Assembly: GCA_026874595.1 (NCBI GenBank)
Contig: CM049313.1
Location: 53,840,659 to 53,904,658, forward strand
From: Sipunculus nudus
Taxonomy: Eukaryota; Annelida; Sipuncula; Golfingiida; Sipunculidae
DNA: 64,000 bases
Direction: 5' to 3'
Part shown: in pieces, positions 12,610 through 25,625 of the stretch
Numbering within the stretch: the first letter of the stretch is position 1
Layout of the letters: each line of letters starts with the position of its first letter
Notes under the pieces: model-generated
What the model was told of the DNA's origin: nothing
The model's input: only the letters and a program-made list of their open reading frames with translations
Database searches by the model: none
Program-made: the position numbers and the translations under genes

Positions 12610-13515
12610 GCAGTACTGTATCAAGAACCAGTGGACAGATTGGGCTCAAATTATGCATGTCCTTTGATCTTTGATACCTCCAACTTGTATTCAAGACTGG
12701 TAGTACAATCTGCAATCGTTTTTGTGTGGCGTCCATCCATACATGTATGTGCTTTGGCTGAAAATTGCTTAATCTCAGGAGTGGTTCAAAGTATCAATTG
12801 GTCAAAAATTTGGCATGTCAATCCATCTTGGAGAGTTTTCTTGTAAAGCTGACAGACAGTGCCACCTGTCTTACTGTTTACATAGTATAAATTAATTCCC
12901 CCTTATCAGGAATGTTTTGCCAATTTGGCCTGAAATTGTCCATGGATATTTGATACCTCCATCTCATGTTCAAAACTGGTGGCACCATCTGCATTAGTTT
13001 TCCTGTGGCGTCAATTTGTACATTTGCTCTAGATGAAAATTGCTCATATCCGATGAGTCATTCAATGTGTTGGTCTGATATTTGGCATGTAAATCCATCT
13101 TGGACAGTTATCTGGTCAATCAGACAGGTGGTGCCACCTGCCATACTGTTTTCATAGTACATTTTTGAAGGTGTAAATTGCTCATATCTGTGGAATCGTT
13201 CAGTGTGTTGGTCTGCAATTTGGCATGTACGTCCATCTTGGAGAATTTTCTCATCAACAAGACAGGTGGTGCCACCTGCCATATTATTTTAATACTATAA
13301 ATTAATCTATTTTTCTCAGCTTAAGTGATTCACCATATTGGCCCCAATATTTGGTGAAAAATATCTTTTCTCAAGTTGATACTGATAGATGGAAGAAGCC
13401 ATGGTTGCTTGCCAAGTGTCAGTATATGCTGCTGAAGATGGGGTCCTATTCTTAAAGGGGAGGTGGGAATTATTGTGTCTTGGGATACTACGGTGCCACA
13501 GGTGCCAAGAAATGT
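12610..13515 (+). repeat. Degraded core array ending in an HL-E-like 3' terminus
   Basis: Diverged units share TTGGCATGT(A/C)(A/C) then CCATCTTGGA, GACAGGTGGTGCCACCTG and AAATTGCTCATATC (near 12780-12870, 13040-13150 and 13170-13290). At about 13478-13515 stands GTCTTGGGATACTAC, then GGTGCCACAGGTGCC, then AAGAAATGTCTGG. This parallels the 3' end of HL-E (hairpin plus AAGAAATGTCTAG) with the last bases mutated. No head was found, so this is probably a 5'-truncated, old copy of an HL-E relative whose cores are closer to HL-B. Confidence 0.5.
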
Positions 13516-15627
13516 CTGGTTAAATACAGAAATGAACTCAAATTGAAACGACAGATCCATCATGTATGGTAACAACCAGTAGAAGAGTGGAGAATATATG
13601 GGCATAAATGAGGGCCCTTATGTTTATTTAGAAGCTTCATCTGTAATTTGGATAGGTATTTATTAAGACAATTATAAGACATATTTAAGGTTTGTAATGA
13701 TTCTCTTCCTGTAAATAATATGTTTTTTTTTTATTTTTTTTTTTTTTTACTTTTTTTACTTTGTCACCATTAATATCTCTGTTTATCTGATAAAAGATGT
13801 TTGCATGAATCTAATGACTTTCAATTTGCAAGGTTACTTATAGTGATATAGGCCCATATTTTGCACTTCAAGTTATTTAGGTCTTATCTGGAAATTTAAA
13901 TAATGTAAGTAGCATTCTTTGCACATGACATAATGCTCAGCATTCCTCTTTGTTGCTTCTTCTGATGCCTCACCATCAAGGTGACCAGTGTGGTCTGAAT
14001 AACAAACTTATGGTCGTGGTGTAAAACAATGTCACACAGAAAGACATCGTGAAGGGGATAAACAACAGCTGACTTGGTTTTTGAGTAATAAATTTATTCA
14101 GAGGTTGTCAGGTGACAGAGCCTGAGAGATCAAGAATGTCTGTAAAGTTCTTCTTTTCTGCATTTTGTCAGGTATACAAGTTACTAAATACTCTTCCAGA
14201 TCGTAAGCATGAAGGGCAGAGATGACATATGAAGGTCGGTGAGATCGTTCACAGATTGTACAACCTTTGTGTGACTTGCTCACACACTGTAATATTGTTT
14301 GTCCCTTTTGAAATCCTGTTGCTAAAATAGTTTTAGATATGTATTTTAACCTTAATGACATTAACATACAACTTTCACATTGTTTTATCATATGGTTATA
14401 GTGTCTCTAACAGAGTTTGACAACTTTTGTCCAAAGATTTTATTAAGTAGATGAGTATGTTGAAATGTCATCAGATGTTTTTTTTTATGTCATAAAAGCT
14501 TAAAAGGTCCAGGGATGATATTTTTTATGTCTTTTGAATAAAAATAATCCCTTGAACCTTTTATTCAATATGGATATATATGGCAGCAAGTTAGATGAAC
14601 TAGATTCCCAAAGGGTGTTTTGCAACTGGTGATCTTTCAACATCTGCCAGGGCTTGATATTAAAGGGGGCCCAATCAGCTATCTGACCTTTAAAAACTGA
14701 AGATAATCCCTTGGAGCTTTTATAAAATAAATATGGATATATGGAAAATGTGGATATCATATCACTGCACACAGGCTGCTTATTTTTGTTTACATCAATG
14801 TGTTTATAATATGTGGGTGCCTGCCAAATAAATAAAACAAATTCAACAAGGACATCTGTTGGCAAGTCAGATAATTAAACCAGAGCTTTGCAAATGGCGT
14901 TTTGCAACAAGTGACCTTTTTATTTCGGCATATATGCAAACTTCCACCTTATGTTTTTTGTTGTCCCATTTGTCAACATTGCTCTGTTTACAAACACGTT
15001 GTTGATAAACAATTTAATACATCCATCATAGAGGCGTTATAAGAACTTTTCATAACCTAAATCACCCTTAGATCATTAATCAATGGATCACACCTGTGGA
15101 TCACATCTTTGTGGTTGAGGCCACAATTTGTAATTTTTTGGGGACAAGTAAATATTCATGTAGGACAAGTAAAAGCTAGTTTTTCTTGCCCTACTGGCCA
15201 AACACTTTTAAAAGTTACTGTCAAATCCTATCTGCATATGCAACCAGCCACATTTTTTAACTTTAACACATGTACTCTATTAACTAACAACTTGAAGATA
15301 AATAAGCTCATACATCCATCACAGAGGCATTATAAAGACTTTACCTAGCAGGAATTATAGTTTATGAACACCAGGCATGTCTGAAATCATATAAATAATA
15401 CAAATAAGACTGGTGACAACCTTCTTTTTAAATAATGAGAATTTGTGTAATCTAATATTTAAAGCTTAAAAAGTGTCAATTTGATACTTATATAAAAAAA
15501 AACATACATGTATTTTAATCAGTGAAATAAACAGGCATATTAAGTAACAATCACTTTCTTTTTCCTAAAAAAAATTATTTAAAGTACAATAAATGGTATT
15601 CCTTTCAGGGTTAGACATTTACCTTTT
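13516..15627. other. Non-coding DNA, no gene seen
   Basis: AT-rich, with long T runs at 13722-13760. Two minus-strand ORFs (97 and 121 codons, at 14098-14391 and 14500-14865) have no motif I recognise and no splice or start context that supports them. Confidence 0.45.
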
Positions 15628-15720
15628 TAGCTCAGCTGACTGTAAGTCAATTGAGCTATAGGATAGTGATAGGTCAGCATCCGTCAGTCTGTCTGTCTGT
15701 TAATTCTTACCTGCTAAGTC
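15628..15720 (+). mobile_element. HL-A head (5' end only)
   Basis: TAGCTCAGCTGACTGTAAGT and its partner strand form the family hairpin and are followed by a GTCTGTCTGTCTGTTA tract. The usual cores do not follow. A matching 3' end lies at 19091-19120, so either a 3.5-kb element with an unrelated body or two separate remnants are present. Confidence 0.55.
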
Positions 15721-18700
15721 GGGCAGCTAGTTGATAAGTCACCTGCCCAAATATATCAGTCACCTGCCTGAAATTACTCATTAGGGTATTAATTCCTGAA
15801 CATTTGTTTAGATCATAACGTGTTGATTTAACATAAATGACCCATTGTCCCTGGTAATGGTATAAAATCATTTTAGATGGTGGTACAGTAAATTCATGCA
15901 GTGTTTTCATTGTGGTTTTTGGGTTTTGTGTAGCATTCACTGTCTTGGGTATTACATATTTTATATTCTGGTATATAGATAACACCCAGGTCTGCTATGA
16001 TGTTAATAAATCTTTGCTTGTGACAGTAGCCCCAGATCCTGGATGTATACATGTTACATTGTGTATATCTGATAATGTGATAGAACCAGTGGGATGTCCT
16101 GTTGACCCAGCTGTATGTGACCATCACTGACTGCTGGCTTTATCCTGTGGTTTCTGTCCAGCCATCATGACCAGCTGTGAATTGTTAAAGATCTGCTGTC
16201 GTCAGTTTAATGGTGCTTAATGGGGCACATAAATTAATTAGAAAGCTCCATTTGTTTAACTTAAAGTGGCCTGGTTTCCAGTGTTAGCCAGGAAAGGAAA
16301 GGAGTTTATAATTTCACTGGTCTATAGAAACCTGTCACTAAAATATTCCACCAAAGACCCCTGGAGGGAAGAGTCTAAGGATGCTTCAGGATCATACATG
16401 TGCTGTTTATCCTAAACCAAAATCATGGACTTGTAAACAAGCTGATAGCAGTATCTGTTTGCACAAATTGCATAAGAACTCAAGCTAATTTACATGATCA
16501 CAGCAGATGTTGTGCCCACTAGCTTTTGCAGGCTCTTTTATTTAAAAAATATAAACACAAACATAAGATCTGTACTTTCTTTATAATCCACTACTGATAT
16601 AATAATCCTATTGTGGTTTCTGTGAGATAAAACATGTTCTTTAAAGGTAATTCTGTGTCAGAATTAGGTAAATGGTTTAGAAAATATTCACTGACCATAT
16701 GGGTGAAATTGCTGTGAATGTATATAAAACAAAAAATATATATATCAATGAAAGCTTGTTGAGTTTGTCTTGACCTATTGTCTGGTTTCGTTTAGCACAG
16801 AAATTGTATTGTCAAAAAGCCAAAATATAATTTCAGATTTAGTATTTAGAACATTTTAATGTAAAATTTAAGTGGTCATAAATAGAGCTGTACAGAATCA
16901 TTTTTCACAGCCCAGTACATGTATACTGCCATACTGCCCTCCTGGTACTACCCTCAAGCATGATATGATATATAAAGTGTGTATGAAAATTCAACATTCA
17001 GAGCTAGTTATTTTCTTCCTTGTTCTTTGAAAGATGTCCTAATCCACTCACATAAATAATTTCAAATAATAACATTTATCTTCAAATGGCCAATCAGATG
17101 CAGAGACACTTGTTTTTGACAATACATTTTGAAATGAACATCTAATATGCTCTTGATTAAAAATAAAATACTAAATACCAGAAATCCCTTTCAGTTGGGT
17201 GATCCAGTATCATCCATAGGGTCCGTTGAACTGATTCATGAAACAACATGGCAATAAGCGAATCAGATTGTGAGCCTTTTTGCCATATATAATTGACAGC
17301 AAGAGATAAATAACCCTACTGCATGATGATTAATCCATATTATACATAATTTGCTTTAAAAATTGGTTCAGAACCAATGTTACAGCTTTTAGATACATAA
17401 TATTAGATAAAGTATGGTTTTATATTTATTATTTGCTATTTCTATATACTCATTTAGCTAAAACAGGCATTTTAACCGATTTGCTTACTGACAAGATAGC
17501 AGTCGTCTATTATTTCTTCTCAAATTTCTTGCACAGACTGAAGAATGGGGTGAGTTCAAATGTTTGTTTCAGTCATAATCATCCATTATTGATACTAGAT
17601 CCACTTGACAATTTTTATCAGTGTGATTTTTTTTACTATATCCCAATATATTGGTACATCATTGTACCTTTACATCCCTTCTTGTTAGTGGTAATTTGTT
17701 ATAATTTGCTCTTGTCTGCTTTTTATGTATGCTGTGTGGTGTTTACTGTTGAAATTGTCAGACACTTGTCACTGATTAGTCGGCAGTTTTCTTCTCACTG
17801 ATTAAACCATACAAAGGAATTAATAAATTCCAGAGATGGCTCCTGACATTTATCAGGTAGTTGGTTTGGTAATCCCGGACCAACAAATTTATACTCTGAT
17901 GTAGGACTCTTGTCCATACTTGAGTCTGGACTGGAAAGCACTTTTATATTTATAGGGACTTTGACTTACACTTGGACTTAAGGGTTCTGGACCTGTACAC
18001 AGACTTTGAGGTAAAGACTTAAGAAATTATGCCGAGCCCATCATGATTCCAGTAGAAGGAAAGCTCCTTCACATACTCTAATGACATTTAAGTACATGTG
18101 CATAAAAACTACTAACTGGATATTACAGAAAAAGACTATAAAAAAGCTCTACATCAGAATCTGAATGTAATTCAACATTCAAGAATGTGTAAATGAACAT
18201 TAAAATGCACATGATGATCTCAAATTTCCATTTAAAATATATTTTAATTAGGATTTTACCAGCTTTAGGGTCTAGTGTAACTAGAAGCGGGGAGATTGTG
18301 ATTTCAAATATCAGCCAAGATTGTGATTTCAAATATCAGCCGAGATTGTGAGTTCAAATATCAGCCGAGATGGTTAGACTTTTCAAGATCAACCCCCACC
18401 CAGGATGAACACTCTGCAGGCTTAATGGGAAGGCCATGCTAATGTTTCCATCACTGAGGAGTGTGCCTTTCAGGGGTTCCTCAGTGTAATGGCCCAGCAG
18501 AGGGAATGCCTTCACACCCATGGCCTGTAGGTGCAGCAGTCATACATAACACCAGGATATAATAAAGAGCAAGTATGTGCTACCGCCCTGTCACAGAGTC
18601 AAAAACAGGAATGGAATTCTGCAGATGTACATACCTAGTTAAGTTAGCATTTAATGGAGGCGGTTATATTTTTTTTTACTGTCTCAGGTTCCAGATGATT

Positions 18701-19090
18701 TAGACTCAAAGGTGGACTTTGACTTTAACCTTTTGGACTCAGATTCACATGGTGTGAACTCCACTACATCACTGGCCTCCTGAAATTAATTTACACTTTA
18801 GAACTATATAAGCACTGGATCAGCTGCCAGCCTCATAACTACCATATACTGGATGCAAGGATCCCAGTGGCATGCAATAAATTTGGCCATTGAGACAAAC
18901 ATGTCACTAACTATACTGTATCAGTAGCAGCAGGTGCAGAGGAACATAATTTGAGCTTGGATTTATTTGTAGTTAATTTGTAACACTGAAAGAAAACCTA
19001 TAAAGTCTGGAGAATAATAGAAAACTAAGAGAATTATGATCTACCAAATGAGGATAAACCATGTATAGAACATAAGTGGCCAAGGTTTCC
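15721..19090. other. Non-coding DNA between HL-A head and tail
   Basis: No gene supported. A 122-codon plus-strand ORF at 17433-17801 is hydrophobic and Phe/Tyr/Leu-rich, as AT-rich DNA tends to give; I do not recognise it. Three tandem 25-bp units lie at 18292-18369. Confidence 0.4.
18292..18369 (+). repeat. 25-bp tandem repeat, three units
   Basis: The unit is built on GATTGTGATTTCAAATATCA followed by GCC(A/G)A. Units two and three differ from the first by single bases. Confidence 0.8.
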
Positions 19091-19120
19091 AGCTAAGCAT
19101 CCTGACCTATGGGTCACTTG
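19091..19120 (+). mobile_element. HL-A 3' end remnant
   Basis: AGCTAAGCATCCTGACC, then TATGGGTCACTTG, followed by TTT. It matches the HL-A terminus (GCTGAGCGTCATGACCCATG then GGTCACTTG) with mutations in the palindrome. Confidence 0.6.
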
Positions 19121-20237
19121 TTTAAATTTTAAAGGACTTGTTTGTCAGTTGTAGGACCTTCTCCACCACTGAAAATGGGGGATAAGTTGTCATTTTGGCT
19201 GTAGTTGTCATTTTGGCCAGAATATTGGAAATTGAGTGTATATGATGCATGAGTATGGTCATGGACACTACACAGGGACAGTGAGCGTTGAGATGTTAAA
19301 TATTGATGCTGTGGCCCTGTCACACTCACTGACAGTCCCCATGGGATTCTGTGTGTGTGTTTGCAGATCAATGCAAAGTGATTGAGCCACCTTCCTGTTA
19401 TATAGCACTGGACTCAATGAGTAACCTATAATTGCAGTGGGGCCAGAATTTATTAAGCTTGTAGTGTCATGTAGAATACCCAAGGTATCCTCAATTAACA
19501 GGTAGTTTGTCCCCAAAGCCTTCCTAGGGCATTAGTCTAGATCAGTGTCTCCATGGAAAATTTGTTCTTTCCTCTGGGCCTAGTTGGCTGGAGCCCAACT
19601 GGATGTGGGTAATTCAGAAGTGTTATAATTGGCTGTGTCCACTGAGATGTGCCCCAGCAGGACATTGTTATTCTGTGAATACAGTTACCTGCTTTCACTA
19701 AAATATCAGTGGTTCAGAGAGACGTATATAGAAGACTAGTCTTACTGTCTGGAGTTTATTGAGTCTGCATGGAGCCTGGCTGTGTACTGTGCACTGTAAA
19801 CAGGTGTTTAATTATCCAGTCTATTGTAAAATATATGGTTGAGAGTATTTGAACAGACCTTTCATTAGGCACACTTCGTAATAATTCTGTTTGATTATTG
19901 GTCTAATGCTTGTGGCTTACACCAACACTGGCAAAAGTGTCACACTGCCTGCATCATCAATAATGTATGTGAAATAAGTGTTTTGACCTTTTTCAGGGGT
20001 ACAATATTTATACCGGTACCATGCAGTTTTAAATTAAATCATTCAGAATGCCATTTAGGACAATTAAAGTCAGCCGTCTGTGACCAGCAACCATTTATAC
20101 AGCTGAAAAGGATAATAAACCCTATGATGGGATTAGTTTGAAAAGAACTCTTCATTCTATCCTGGTACTAAGGACTACATTTGTACATGTTATTATACAG
20201 GTAATTAAATTTAAATGCTAGGTTTATGATCAAGAGA
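19121..20237. other. Non-coding DNA, no gene seen
   Basis: No coding, RNA or repeat structure that I can support. Confidence 0.45.
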
Positions 20238-20691
20238 GTTACTCCTGGATAAATCATTAAAGTTAAAACCAGTCCTGACTGTCATTGTGTGAAGTAACTC
20301 ACTTACTCCTGGATAAATCATTAACAATTAAACCAGCCCTGGTTGTCATTGTGTGGAGTAACTCAGTTACTCCTGGATAAATCATTAACGATTAAACCAG
20401 TCCTGACTGTCAGTGTGTGAAGTGACTCAGTTACTCCTGGATAATTCATTAACGTTTAAACCAGTCCTGACTGTCAGTGTGTGAAGTGACTCAGTTACTC
20501 CTTGATAAATCATTAACGATTAAACCAGTCCTGAATTGTCATTGTGTGAAGTCACTCAGTTATTTCTGGATAAACAATTTAAGATTAAACAAGTCCTGAC
20601 TGTCATTTTGTGAATTAACTCGGTTACTCATGGATAAACCATTAAAGATCAAACCAGTCCTGACTGTCATTGTGTGAAGGATTACACATTT
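20238..20691 (+). repeat. 64-bp minisatellite, about seven units
   Basis: Units begin GTTACTCCTGGATAAATCAT near 20239, 20303, 20367, 20431, 20495, 20559 and 20622. They continue with AAACCAGTCCTGACTGTCA and TGTGTGAAGTGACTCA. The last two units are the most diverged, as expected at an array edge. Confidence 0.9.
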
Positions 20692-20984
20692 AAATATTAG
20701 CTTAATTCATTGTAAAGATAAGGAGAAATTGCCTAGTTGGCAACAGACAGTTTTCCAGGCATTTACAAAATGAAGTGATGTCTACTAGTCCATTTGAGCA
20801 CCGACTCTGAGCACATGTACATGTATGTATATGTACCAGGAGGAATGAGCATCTTGGAAGATCCAGAATCTTCCTAGGAAGAATCAGAAATAAAATTTTT
20901 CCCAGGGAAAAAAATTAAATTCTCATTCTCCCTGCGAAAAACAGAAATAAATTCACGATTTCTTTAGATTTTCATTTTCATAAA

Positions 20985-21502
20985 TGTAGGTGGCGCCACC
21001 TGCCACAAAATCCAGAAAGCTATCCAAGATGTATAAACCTGCCAAGTTTTAGGCAGAAAAGTCAAGCCACTGCCATGATATGAGTGATTTTATCCCACGG
21101 CAGACAAACAGACGGACGCTGTGCAAAATTGGTTGCAGGTGGCACAACTAGTTTTCATGAAATTATCTATACACTCTGACCTTTCCTCTCTGCCCAGAGT
21201 TCAGATATTAGCCTGATTTTTGCTATGTGGGCAAATTAAGACTAGTTACAGATCAAGTTTGTGTTTTGTCCTGGTTGACCTATTTTTGACTGCACCTGAA
21301 CATAGGAAAATTTCATGTAAAATTAGAAATTTTCCAGACAAATGCACATTTTTTGCCATGGTTGCAGCTATTGGCCTGATTTTTGGTGTGTGGTAGCAAA
21401 ATGACAGTGGCAGATTGAATTTGCATTTTATCCTGCTTTACCTACTTTTGACAGTATGACAGCTCCTGAACATACAAAATGTTACAAACTTTAACAAATT
21501 TT
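20985..21502. mobile_element. Chimeric fragments: HL-B-like (minus) and left part of outermost HL-C
   Basis: 20985-21150 reads on the minus strand like an HL-B core (AGGTGGCGCCACCT, TGAGTGATTTTA). From about 21200 the plus strand matches HL-C cores (GGCCTGATTTTTGGTGTGTG, GTTGACCTA then TTTTTGAC). It ends at ACAAACTTTAACAAATTTT, directly abutting the head of the 21503 HL-A. The matching right part, with the HL-C 3' end, lies at 29822-29870. No HL-C head was found upstream, so this outermost copy has lost its 5' end. Confidence 0.65.
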
Positions 21503-24394
21503 TAGCTCAGCTGACTCTAAGTCATCTGAGCTATAGCGATCACTCTTTGTCCGTCGTCCATCCGGCCATCCGTCCGTCTGTCCGTTAACAAGGCACAAAT
21601 TGTAACCGCTGGACCTGGAATCTTCTTACTTTACATCCAGAGAGGTCCATGAAAAATCTCCTAGGAAACCTGGAATCAGGTCTCTGTTACCCATATCCTT
21701 CGAGCTATGGGGCCCCAAAGTACCCACCAGAATAGTGAAAAAATTTCATACAAAAACTTCAATATCTTATTAACTCATCACTGATGGTCATGATTTTTGG
21801 CATACATATTGATCATTAGATGTTTCATCAGTTTCTGCAGATTGGTGACGCCACCTGTATTTTTCAAATTTTTACAATCTTTTTCTCTATTTTTGAGACC
21901 TTTAAGGATGTAGTTATCTGTCAACAGGGTTCAAATTGTAACGACTGGACCTAGAATCTTCATTCTTAACACAGGGAGACCCATGAAAAGTCTCCATAAA
22001 AGCCAGAAATTAGGTCTCTGTTACCCATATCCTTCAACTGAAGTTCGAGCTATGGGGCCCAAAAGTACCCCCCAGAATAGTAAAAAATTTCATAAAAAAA
22101 CTTCAGTATCTCATTAACGACATCACTGATGGTCATGATTTTTGGCATACATTTTGATCATGAGAAGTTTCATCAGTTTTTTCAGACTGGTGGCGCCAAC
22201 TGTATTTTTCAATTTTTTACGAATTGTTTTCTCTATTTTTGAGACCTTTAAGGATGTAGTTATCTGTCAACAGGGTTCAAATTGTAACGACTGGACCTAG
22301 AATCTTCATTCTTGACATAAAGGGAGACCCATGAAGGGTCTCCATGGAAACCTAAAATTAGGTCTCTGTAACCCATATCCTTTGAGCTGTGGCACTCCAA
22401 CAGCTCAGAATAATGGAAAATTTGATACAAAAGCTAATGTATCTGAATTAACAACTAATGCAGAGATCACAATAATTGTTTGTATGGATATTGATCATGG
22501 AGTGTTTCATCAGTTTCTGCAGCCTGGGTGCACCACCTCTATTTTTAGCTCAGCTGACTCTAAGTCATCTGAGCTATAGTCGTGGTCCATTGTCCGTCGT
22601 CCGTCCGTCTGTCCGTCCGTCCGTCCGTCCGTCCGTAGATGTGGCACGTTTTGAAACCGTAAGACCTAGGAATCCAAAATTCAGCATAATGTTAGATATC
22701 CCCAAGATCTCCTACCAAACCGAAAACTGGGTCTTTGTGACTTCGTTCCTTTGAGAAATTAAGGAAAAACCTCAATTTTTTATTAAAATCCTATTTTCAC
22801 ACTTCAGGACTGCCTAATATCAAAACCACTCATCTGTTTTTCCTCATATTTACCATAAATAATCCTCTATATAGTTCCTATGTACATGCCAGAAATTGGG
22901 TCTGTATTATATAATTTAAAAAAGTTATGGGCCCAAACATAATGCATTTTGTAAATAATCAGAAAAAAAATTTGATCACTTAACACAAAACTTGTTAAAG
23001 CTAAGCACTTTTTTTCCAGAAATATAACTTTTATTAATCAAAATTAAATTGTATACCCAAAATTTGATCAAAATCTTTAAAATTTTTTAAAATATTAGCA
23101 AAAATAAAAAATTGGTACCTTAAACTGTGCCCAACTTTGACCATGGCACGTTTTTTTCCTGTAACTGCTGTGGATTTAATTTTCAAAGCATGTTTTTGTT
23201 AGCATTTCAACTGTAAACATTTAAAATTTGAAACCAGTTGATCAAAAACTGTAGATTTAATTCAAGTTTTCAAGCACCATGTCACATATTGTTTACATCA
23301 ACCTAGTGTTATGCAGTTTGCTAGAGCTCAGCTCCCCAGCTTCAGCTCTAAGTTCCTTAAATTAGGCATACAGTAAGATGTCTCCAAAATCCCCTACCAT
23401 GCCAAGAATTTGGTCACCAGAACTTAATTCCTTCGAGATATTAATGAAAAACTTCATTTTTTCATTAAAAACCCTTTGTTACACATCAGGACTGCCTAAA
23501 CCTATCAAAACCACTGATCTGACTTTGATCATATATAATATACATATTTTTCTATACATTCGCTATGCACATGCCAGAAATGATGTCAGTATTGCTTAAT
23601 TGTTTTAAGTTATGTGCACAAACAAAATTGACTTTGTAAAAAATCAGGAAAAATATTTACTCAGGTTACATGAAAATTATTGAAGCTAGAGAATTTTTTT
23701 CAAGTATATAACTTTGTTTAATTAAGATTCAATTGTATACCCAAAATTAGATCTGTATTTTGTAAATTTTATAAGGTATTAGCATAAACATAAAATCAAT
23801 ACCTGAAATTTTACCCAACTTTGACCATGGCAAATTTTTTTCCTGTGAGTACTGTTGATTTAATTTTCTCAGAATGTAAACATAAGTATTTAATGTGTTT
23901 AAATCTGAAATTTGAAACTAAAAGGTTGAAAATTAGGCTAGTTATTAAATTTTATCTTGAGGCTCTATTGTAGTCACTTGCTTTGTTCCAGATGCAGGTA
24001 GGCCACTCCAGGTCACTGGAAGTCAGCTATGCCAGGGTTCCTGATTTGTTTCAGTCACTGGGGGAGATCCCCTGCTGTGACAGGTGTACAATTGTTCTCA
24101 TATCACACCCCCTCCCCCCCCCCCCCCCATGAATATATAAATATACATTTGTATGCATGATGTGGTGTTACATGACAAGATTGAGATTTATGATGATGCA
24201 ATTTAGAATTATGAATCAACGTTTATATTCAGAAATATATGTTATATTGGAAATGTATACAAATAAAACTTAAAATAAAAAAATGAGGATCTAATACAAA
24301 CATGTGTTCATTATTTTCGAGCCTCAGCAGAATTGGAGATCAGGCTTTGCTTGCCCTGAATGTTTATGCAAAAGTGTTGTTAATCCCATCTCTT

Positions 24395-24423
<29 letters not shown>
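24395..24423 (+). repeat. Poly-C tract of about 29 bases
   Basis: Uninterrupted C run inside HL-A'; shorter runs lie at about 24115-24128, 24957-24971 and 26111-26125. The tract length in the assembly is probably unreliable. Confidence 0.9.
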
Positions 24424-24425
<2 letters not shown>

Positions 24426-25526
24426 CTGTCATTGATCCTTAGCACCTCACCGTCACCTGTGCACTGGGACATTAGTTATTATTGCAAATGTGTACAATTT
24501 TTTCATTTTGAAAGATAATTCGATTAGAAAACGTTTAAGATCTAATATTGAAACATATTCTTGCCCCAGGAGAATGGAACATAAAGTGATCAGCTCTTGT
24601 CTGTCCATCATCTCTCAATTATCATTAAATATATATACTAATTATGAAATGTTTCCTTTAAGCACTGTTGAAATAACTTTCAAATGCTGTATGTGTATGG
24701 ATTTAAGCCATTAAAGTCTGAAATTTGAAAGCAATTTCTGTATTCAGATGTGTAATATTGCAGATGAAAAACTTTAAAATATTAAAATATATTATCAGCT
24801 TTGTTTGTCTAACAGTCTGTCTGTCCTTTTTTAAATATTATGTAATTGTGAATGAACTATTTAATCCTGTAAGTATTGTTGAATTAAGTGGAAATCCTAT
24901 ATGTATATACACTATGTTAATACAGAGATGTTGTAACTCCCATCATTCCAGCCCTCCCCCCCCCCCCCCCCAAACCACCACCACCAGGTTCTTGCATCTG
25001 GGGACTGGAGACATCAGTTATATTTCAACTGTATACATTTTATAAAATAAAAATACATATATTTAATAATATATATTATGTAAAATAAATCAAATTGAGC
25101 AAATGTGTAAACTACTGAACTGTCAACAAATTATCAAAAAGCCAGCCAATGATCATGGTAATAATATGCATCTTATGTTCACAAACTGCTCACATGCTTC
25201 AATTTTGACATTAGAGAATGCATGGTTTGGTCACAAAATATTATTTGCAACAATTTCTCACTCATCAATACAAACCAATCATGTCAACCAGCCATGGCAT
25301 ATATTACCTTTTCCTCTCAGACTTGATCTCCATTATTATTTGAGATTTTTACTTTCAAGGTCAACTTCAGCTGAGCACAGTGACCCATATTTATAGCACC
25401 ATGTCTTGAATGTTTACATCAAGTCATTGGTTAACAGTGTTCCAGGCTGTTACATAACACCTTCACTCCTTGCCTACTGCTTCTGTGAGTGTCTGGGTCA
25501 GGCTGGGTCAGGCAGTAATTACCAGA

Positions 25527-25625
25527 GAGCCTTTCTCCTCTCTCTCTTTCCCTTTCTCTCTTTCTAGCTCTCTTTTTCTCTCTCTCTTTCTCTCTCTCTC
25601 ACCCCTATGCCTCCCTTCCTCCCTC
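25527..25625 (+). repeat. CT-rich low-complexity tract
   Basis: Polypyrimidine sequence of TCTC and TTTC repeats within HL-A'. The leucine/serine-rich ORF across it is an artefact of composition. Confidence 0.85.

Noticed and set aside
15150-15200. Weak similarity of GGACAAGTAAA-containing stretches here and at 41640-41740
   Set aside because: Short and diverged; I could not define ends or a unit, so no repeat is called.
17433-17801. 122-codon hydrophobic ORF that might look like a small membrane protein
   Set aside because: AT-rich DNA commonly gives Phe/Tyr/Leu-rich ORFs; no conserved motif, no coding-like composition.
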